Assembly (NCBI GenBank): GCA_050694175.1
Contig: JBOGXA010000007.1
Coordinates: forward strand, 79,200 to 143,199
Source of the DNA: JBOGXA01 sp050694175
GTDB taxonomy: Bacteria > Actinomycetota > CADDZG01 > WHSQ01
DNA length: 64,000 nt
Reading direction: 5' to 3'
Below are positions 59,576 through 64,000 of the stretch, one piece after another. A program made the position numbers and the translations under genes. The first letter of the stretch is position 1. Each line of letters begins with the position of its first letter. Under the pieces are notes generated by a model. That model was not told the DNA's origin and ran no database searches. It worked only from the letters and a program-made list of their open reading frames with translations.

Positions 59576-60484
59576 TCATGGCCCGCGCAGGACAGGTCCC
59601 AGACCCAGAACGATGTAGGCGGGCAGCACACATACCGTCAATGGGATGACCATGAGGACCGGCGCCCGCGCGGCCGCCCTCTCGAACTCGCGCAGACGCT
59701 CCAGGCGCCGGGCGTCGCCCCACCGGCGAAGAGAGCGCGCCAGAGGGATTCCAAGCCGTCGGGCGTGGGCCACACAAGCGGCCAGCGCGGTCAGGTCGCG
59801 ATGGTCGCTGTGGGCGAGGGCGTCGGGCCAGGGCACTCCGAGACGCGCCAGGCGGTGGGCTCTCTCGAAGTGAGGTCGGATCTCGGGGGAGCACGCACGA
59901 AGGGCGGCCGCGAACGCTCCGTTCAGTGAAGCTCCGGCCGACAAGACGCAGGCCGCAACATCACACACGGTTGCCACCGGATCGTCGACGGCCTCTGGTT
60001 TCGGTACGAGCCGGCGCATCCATGCCATCCCCACGGCGATCAGGCCTCCGCCGACCCCAAGCATCATCATGCCGCCCGCGCCCCTCAGCGAATCGCCCGT
60101 CCCGGGCGCGAGAAGCAATAGAAGGAGAGGAAGTCCCGCGACGAGCCGGCCCGACAGCATCGCTCCGGCCCCCGCTCCGAATGCGGCCCGCAGAGCATCG
60201 TTGCGCGCATCAATGCGATCCGCGAACGCTTCGAGCATGCCCGCCAGATCCCCTCCCTCGCGCTCGTGAACCGCGATCAGGGCCCCAAGCGCGCCCTCAT
60301 CCTCTTCTCCGAAAGCTGCTCCGGCGTGCGTCAGGGCGCGACCGATGTCCTCACCCAAAGCGAGGCGGCGCGACAGCATCGTCAGCGGCCTTGCTAGCGG
60401 AACGGGCGCATTCAAATGGGCACTAGATAGCGCGTCCCTGGGCGTTGCTCCGGCGCGCACACTCCCCGCCACCGCGCGAAGCAC
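59576..60484 (-). CDS. Type II secretion F-domain protein, apparent TadB-TadC fusion
   Basis: 302 aa with two T2SSF domains in one chain. Domain 1, residues ~1-150 (AVAGSVRAGATPRDALSSAH, VHEREGGDLAGMLEAFADRI), then hydrophobic helices (LVAGLPLLLLLLAPG, GVGGGLIAVGMAWM); domain 2, ~175-302 (AACVLSAGASLNGAFAAALR, VAHARRLGIPLARSLRRWGD) and a final helix VLMVIPLTVCVLPAYIVLG. Tad systems usually have separate TadB and TadC of about this length each. GTG 60484 chosen; TTG 60538 is an alternative. Follows tadA. Confidence 0.8.
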   Translation of the reverse strand: MLRAVAGSVRAGATPRDALSSAHLNAPVPLARPLTMLSRRLALGEDIGRALTHAGAAFGEEDEGALGALIAVHEREGGDLAGMLEAFADRIDARNDALRAAFGAGAGAMLSGRLVAGLPLLLLLLAPGTGDSLRGAGGMMMLGVGGGLIAVGMAWMRRLVPKPEAVDDPVATVCDVAACVLSAGASLNGAFAAALRACSPEIRPHFERAHRLARLGVPWPDALAHSDHRDLTALAACVAHARRLGIPLARSLRRWGDARRLERLREFERAAARAPVLMVIPLTVCVLPAYIVLGLGPVLRGP

Positions 60485-60512
60485 AGCCGCCGTGACGTGA
60501 GCGTGGCGCGCG

Positions 60513-61547
60513 TCAACGGAAGTCGATGACTTCGGCAACGCGACGAGAGCTCCCCGACCGCTCGAGGTGAATCGCCATGTCGAACGCATGATCGATTTGT
60601 CTGCGAAGAGACCGCTCGGTCGCCCCCGATCCGGCTTGTAGGGCTAACGTGACCATCCGCTCGACGGCGTCTGCCGCGCTGCGGGCATGAAGCGTCACCA
60701 TCGATCCCTCGTGCCCCGTGGCCATGGCTCCAAGCGCGGCGAGCGCCTCGGGACCTCGTACCTCTCCGACGATGATCCGGTCGGGGCGCATGCGCAAAGC
60801 GGCCCGGACCAGTGTGGCGAGGTTCACGGCACCGGTTCCCTCCAGATTCGGGCCGCGCGCGGCGAGAGACACGGCGTGAGGACAGTCGGGCGAAAGCTCA
60901 CGCGTTTCTTCAATCAACACCACCCGCTCGGAGGCATCCACATGGGCGAGCAGGGCATTGAGCAGGGATGTCTTTCCCGTGCCCGTGCCGCCGGTGATGG
61001 CGATCGTGCGGCGACGCCTGACCGCGTCGACGAACAGCGCCGCCCGCTCCGAACTCATCGCCCCCACCTCAGCAAGGTCTTCGAGCGACCAGCCCGAGCG
61101 AGGAAACCTTCGGATGGAAACGAGGGGGCCGCGCACTGCAATCGGAGGAAGCACCACGTGGATTCGCGACCCATCCGGGAGGCTCGTGTCGGCAACAGGG
61201 CGGGTCGCGTCGACGCGCGCTCCCGAGTCACCAAACAACCGATCGATGAACGCGCTCAGATCGTCGTCGTCCACGAACGTGACCGCGGTGCGCTCGAGCC
61301 GGCCCCCCCTTTCCACCCACACTTCCTCGAAACCATTGATGAGGATGTCCGTGACGTCGCGGTCTCTGATGAGATCTCCGAGTGGCCCCAGGCCGTCCAC
61401 CCAATCCGCGATGCGAGGCAGTACCTCGGGGAGCTCGGCCGGTGCGTCGCGAGCAACTATTGATCTGAGCGCGAGCCGCCGTTGCGCCGGATCAAGATCC
61501 GCAATCCGGTCGTGATCCAGAACCGAGTCAAGAATTCCTCGGTTCAT
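60513..61547 (-). CDS. tadA: Tad pilus assembly ATPase TadA/CpaF
   Basis: 344 aa secretion ATPase of the VirB11/CpaF type: N-terminal domain (LGPLGDLIRDRDVTDILINGFEEVWVERGG), then Walker A GGTGTGKTSLLNALL, VVLIEETRELSPDCPH, the ALRMRPDRIIVGEVRGPEAL Walker B and GHEGSMVTLHARSA His box. Energises pilus extension and retraction. ATG at 61547 overlaps the tadZ stop (ATGA). Confidence 0.94.
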   Translation of the reverse strand: MNRGILDSVLDHDRIADLDPAQRRLALRSIVARDAPAELPEVLPRIADWVDGLGPLGDLIRDRDVTDILINGFEEVWVERGGRLERTAVTFVDDDDLSAFIDRLFGDSGARVDATRPVADTSLPDGSRIHVVLPPIAVRGPLVSIRRFPRSGWSLEDLAEVGAMSSERAALFVDAVRRRRTIAITGGTGTGKTSLLNALLAHVDASERVVLIEETRELSPDCPHAVSLAARGPNLEGTGAVNLATLVRAALRMRPDRIIVGEVRGPEALAALGAMATGHEGSMVTLHARSAADAVERMVTLALQAGSGATERSLRRQIDHAFDMAIHLERSGSSRRVAEVIDFR

Positions 61548-62413
61548 TGATCCTCCAGGGCTCGACACAGCCGCTCGAGTCGTCGAGACCACCGCACGAA
61601 CCTCGGGGGCAGCAGCGTGAAGGTCTCCTCGCAGTCCCGGAGAGCGGGGGTGCACGGAAGCTCAATCGCGATCCGGTGACCGAGTGTGCGCTCGAGCGCG
61701 CGGCGATCGAGCTCACCTCCAGGTCCGAGGCGGTTCAGCACAATCGCCGATCGTGTGCACTCGCACGAGTCCAGGAGGGCCTGTGCGCGGCTGATCGACG
61801 TAGGTGAAGGTGTAACAACGATCACCGCGTTCTCCGCGCGCCGAACAATACCGGCCCTCTCGGCTCCGTCCGGAACATCGACCACAACGCGCTCGAATGC
61901 GTCGGCGGCGGAGCCGACCAGGTCCTCGCCGGGGTCCGGCGATCCATAACCGGACAACAAGCGAAAGCCTCCCGCCACGGGCACTGCGGCCAGCCGGATA
62001 TCGTCGGCGCGACCCACTCCAGACAGCGCCTCGTCAAGCCCAAGCCGGTGAACCGCGCCACACGAATGGTCGAGATCTACAAAGCAAGTTGAGAACTCCT
62101 GGGCCCGCACCGCGGCAAGGTGCACCCCAACAGTCGTAACACCGACCCCCCGACCTCCACCGGTCACCACAGTCACCCGGGCGCGTCCCACGAGCACGGC
62201 GATCTCCTCCAGGACACGTTCCGGATGCATCGGGTCGAACACCATGCCCTCGCCGGGCACGACATCGGGCCCCCACACCACGACATCGGCGCCACGCGGT
62301 TCCTCTTCGTACAGTCGAACGAGCCACGAAGGTGGGGCCGCATCGAATGCTCGAGCGGCCTCCAGGCGCACGGAGGGATCGCGGCTGACGATCGCCACCT
62401 TCAACTCGGACAC
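61544..62413 (-). CDS. TadZ/CpaE-like MinD-family ATPase
   Basis: 289 aa. N-terminal receiver-like region (VAIVSRDPSVRLEAARAFD), then a MinD-like domain with a degenerate Walker A, TGGGRGVGVTTVGVHLAAV: the lysines of KGGxGKTT are replaced, as in many TadZ proteins. FVDLDHSCGAV and VVVDVPDG follow. TadZ places the pilus machine at the cell pole. First gene of the Tad operon, GTG start at 62413, 73 nt from the divergent HAD gene. Confidence 0.85.
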   Translation of the reverse strand: MSELKVAIVSRDPSVRLEAARAFDAAPPSWLVRLYEEEPRGADVVVWGPDVVPGEGMVFDPMHPERVLEEIAVLVGRARVTVVTGGGRGVGVTTVGVHLAAVRAQEFSTCFVDLDHSCGAVHRLGLDEALSGVGRADDIRLAAVPVAGGFRLLSGYGSPDPGEDLVGSAADAFERVVVDVPDGAERAGIVRRAENAVIVVTPSPTSISRAQALLDSCECTRSAIVLNRLGPGGELDRRALERTLGHRIAIELPCTPALRDCEETFTLLPPRFVRWSRRLERLCRALEDQ

Positions 62414-62486
62414 GGCACAAGATTCGCGTGCGTCGGGGACCGCCGTTGTGGCGCGCGCCACACTCACGGGCGACAATACAGACGTT

Positions 62487-63278
62487 ATGGAGGCCGCTTT
62501 CTTCGATTTAGACAAAACCATCATTGCCCGGTCGGGTCCGCTTGCCCTAAGCCGATCGTTCATGCGTGAGGGCTTGATCGGGAGATCGACTTTGCTCAAA
62601 TCGATGTACGCGCAGTTCGTCTTTCAGCTCATGGGCGCGGACGAAGCCAAGATGGATCGCGTTCGCGCCGAAGCAGCCAAGCTGACCTCGGGGTGGGAAG
62701 TCGACAAGGTCAAGTCGGTGGTGGCCGAAGTGCTCGAGGAAGTGATTTCACCATTCATGTACTCGGAAGCACTCGAGCTGATGCACGACCATCGGGCTGC
62801 CGGCCGTCTGATCTGCATCATCTCGTCGTCCCCAGAAGAAATCGTGGAGCCCCTGGCGCGCCTCCTTCATGTGGACCGCTGGATCGCGACGAAGTCGGTC
62901 ATCGCAGACGGTAGGTTCACCGGTGACTTGGAGTTCTACGCGTACGGCCCTCACAAAGCCGAAGCGATGACGGCGCTGGCCGAAGAACTCGACATAGATC
63001 TCGCCTCTTCGTTTGCCTATTCGGATTCGAGCACGGACCTGCCGATGCTCGAGGCTGTGGGGCATCCGGTCGCCGTGAACCCGGATCGTGATCTGCGGCG
63101 CATTGCCGCCGAGCGCGACTGGCCGACGGAGTGGTTCCGTAACCCCGTTCAAATGCGGGATCGCCTGCCGCAGCTGAGGCGGCCGGAGGTGACCCCGGTG
63201 AACGGCGCGCTGATAGCCAGTATCGTCGCGGCTTGTCTTTTGGTTTGGTGGCTGATGAAAAGAGAGCAACGATCTTGA
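62487..63278 (+). CDS. HAD-IB family phosphatase with C-terminal membrane anchor
   Basis: 263 aa. HAD motifs: AAFFDLDKTIIARSG (nucleophile D in motif 1), CIISSSPEEI (motif 2), YAYGPHKAEAMTAL, and FAYSDSSTDLPMLEAVGHPV (motif 4). HAD-IB enzymes related to SerB and lysophosphatidate phosphatases. The last ~22 residues are a helix (GALIASIVAACLLVWWLM) then a basic end, so it is probably bound to the membrane. ATG at 62487; divergent from tadZ, and the stop is 32 nt before the next gene. Confidence 0.9.
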   Translation: MEAAFFDLDKTIIARSGPLALSRSFMREGLIGRSTLLKSMYAQFVFQLMGADEAKMDRVRAEAAKLTSGWEVDKVKSVVAEVLEEVISPFMYSEALELMHDHRAAGRLICIISSSPEEIVEPLARLLHVDRWIATKSVIADGRFTGDLEFYAYGPHKAEAMTALAEELDIDLASSFAYSDSSTDLPMLEAVGHPVAVNPDRDLRRIAAERDWPTEWFRNPVQMRDRLPQLRRPEVTPVNGALIASIVAACLLVWWLMKREQRS

Positions 63279-63310
63279 CGACGGCGAGGCGGAGAGCAAC
63301 GAGGAGAAGA

Positions 63311-64000
63311 GTGATTCGAATCGGCGCGGCCGCAGCACTCTGCTCTGCCCTCGCGCTGACCCAGGTGCCACCCACCGCCGCCCGGCCCCCCACGCGTTCG
63401 GATCTGGAGGCGGCCGAGGCCCGCCTCATGGAGATCGAAAGGGACGTCGGGCTCGTCGTCGAGCGCTACAACCAAACCGACGAGCAACTCGAGTCAATCC
63501 GGGCGGAGATCGGAGCCACCAGGCTCGAGGCCGACTCCGTTGAGCGGCGCATGATGACCAAGCAGCGGGTGGCCGTGCGAATCGCCACAGAGCTGTACAA
63601 GGCCGGGCCGGCGGCCACGCTCGAACCGCTGTTGAGCGCGACGTCGATCGGTGACATCGACCAACGTCTCACGTATCTGGACAGCTCAGAGGCGGCCCAG
63701 CGGCGCGTCTTCGAGGGCTTGCTCGCCGACCGCGACGAGATGCAAGCAGTGCTCGCCCGGCTGCATGAACAGCAGGAGAGGGTCGCCGCCGCGGCCGCGG
63801 AGTTGCAGGATCTGCGCGCGACGATCGAGGCGAAGCTGGCCGACCAGCGGGACGAGATCACCGAGCTGACCGCGGCCATCGAGCGATCCCAGGCGCGCCG
63901 GGCGGCGCGTGAAGAGGCCGCGCGCCGGGCGGCGCGCCGGGCGGCGAGTCTTGCGGCGGCCGAGCAGACCGACCCAGCCGATCGGGGCCGAGGCGGAGGT
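63311..64000 (+). CDS. Secreted coiled-coil cell-wall protein (peptidoglycan hydrolase-like N-terminus), cut by window end
   Basis: At least 230 aa, still open at 64000. A signal peptide (IRIGAAAALCSALALTQV), then a long heptad-rich region (SDLEAAEARLMEIERDVGLV, LESIRAEIGATRLEADSVER, LDSSEAAQRRVFEGLL, RDEITELTAAIERSQ) of the CwlO/PcsB/RipA type seen before NlpC/P60 or M23 domains. The end is an Arg/Ala-rich repeat (RRAARREE-like) and Asp/Gly-rich linker. GTG at 63311 with GAGGAG upstream; TTG 63275 is an alternative. The catalytic domain lies outside the window. Confidence 0.8.
   Translation, partial: MIRIGAAAALCSALALTQVPPTAARPPTRSDLEAAEARLMEIERDVGLVVERYNQTDEQLESIRAEIGATRLEADSVERRMMTKQRVAVRIATELYKAGPAATLEPLLSATSIGDIDQRLTYLDSSEAAQRRVFEGLLADRDEMQAVLARLHEQQERVAAAAAELQDLRATIEAKLADQRDEITELTAAIERSQARRAAREEAARRAARRAASLAAAEQTDPADRGRGGG
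63887..63945 (+). repeat. Imperfect tandem repeat coding for an Arg/Ala-rich linker
   Basis: The unit GCGCGCCGGGCGGCG appears three times in about 59 nt within the coiled-coil gene, coding for alternating ARRAA. A short GC-rich low-complexity repeat that may expand or contract. Confidence 0.6.

Overview
The window reads as a chromosomal segment of a GC-rich actinobacterium (Actinomycetota). The gene order is the classical actinobacterial housekeeping order: rlmB-cysS-ispF-ispD-carD, radA, clpC, lysS-coaX-panC, folK-folB-folP-folE-ftsH-hpt-tilS with the DUF2342 zincin, and topA-(MFS-tmk)-holB. CarD, the DUF2342 metalloprotease, an MFS-dTMP kinase fusion, tight ATGA/GTGA overlaps and frequent GTG starts all agree with this. 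No rRNA genes, CRISPR arrays, insertion sequences, integrases or phage genes were seen. The class or order cannot be fixed from the sequence alone; the unusual fusions suggest a lineage away from the well-studied Streptomyces and Mycobacterium model genera.

Layout. 1-5.4 kb (minus): tRNA charging and rRNA methylation, MEP isoprenoid steps, CarD, RadA. 5.6-8.0 kb: accessory genes (a secreted beta-solenoid-like protein, two VOC proteins, a DUF5995 protein). 8.1-16.4 kb (minus): clpC with a recognisable -10 box, then the pantothenate/lysyl-tRNA operon ending in a lone substrate-binding lipoprotein. 16.5-18.4 kb: a secreted subtilase. 18.5-26.1 kb (minus): folate operon, FtsH, Hpt, TilS, zincin. 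26.2-29.9 kb: a tandem MgtE-type transporter with a duplicated PhoU/TrkA-C partner. 30-31.4 kb: an MHS-family MFS transporter. 32-37 kb (minus): GerMN lipoprotein, tRNA-Thr(CGT), a PilB/GspE ATPase fused to zinc ribbons and a response-regulator receiver, and a membrane-anchored phosphoesterase. 36.9-42.3 kb (minus): holB, MFS-Tmk, topA. 42.5-47.9 kb: DedA protein, HD protein, two RCK/TrkA subunits, an OB-fold protein and a KimA-like potassium permease. 47.9-51 kb (minus): a DtxR/MntR-type regulator in operon with a K+-independent H+-pyrophosphatase. 51-57.7 kb: membrane-bound M1 aminopeptidase, RsbV/RsbW-like partner-switch pair, LCP protein with lipoprotein, M2-like carboxypeptidase. 57.7-62.4 kb (minus): a compact Tad/Flp pilus locus (tadZ, tadA, a two-domain tadBC, flp, tadE, and a TadG-like/VanY fusion). 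62.5-64 kb: a HAD-IB phosphatase and a truncated cell-wall coiled-coil protein.

The most interesting points are: (i) a 44-bp intergenic repeat present three times without indels; (ii) a K+ module of a KimA-like permease with a duplicated cytoplasmic domain beside two RCK proteins; (iii) the TadG-VanY and TadB-TadC fusions of the compact pilus locus; (iv) the PilB-zinc ribbon-REC fusion; (v) a regulator-hppA operon whose promoter carries a 9+9 bp palindrome exactly between -35 and -10; and (vi) an MFS-Tmk gene that appears to start at ATT. All functional statements are from reading the translated sequence by eye; no database searches were run.
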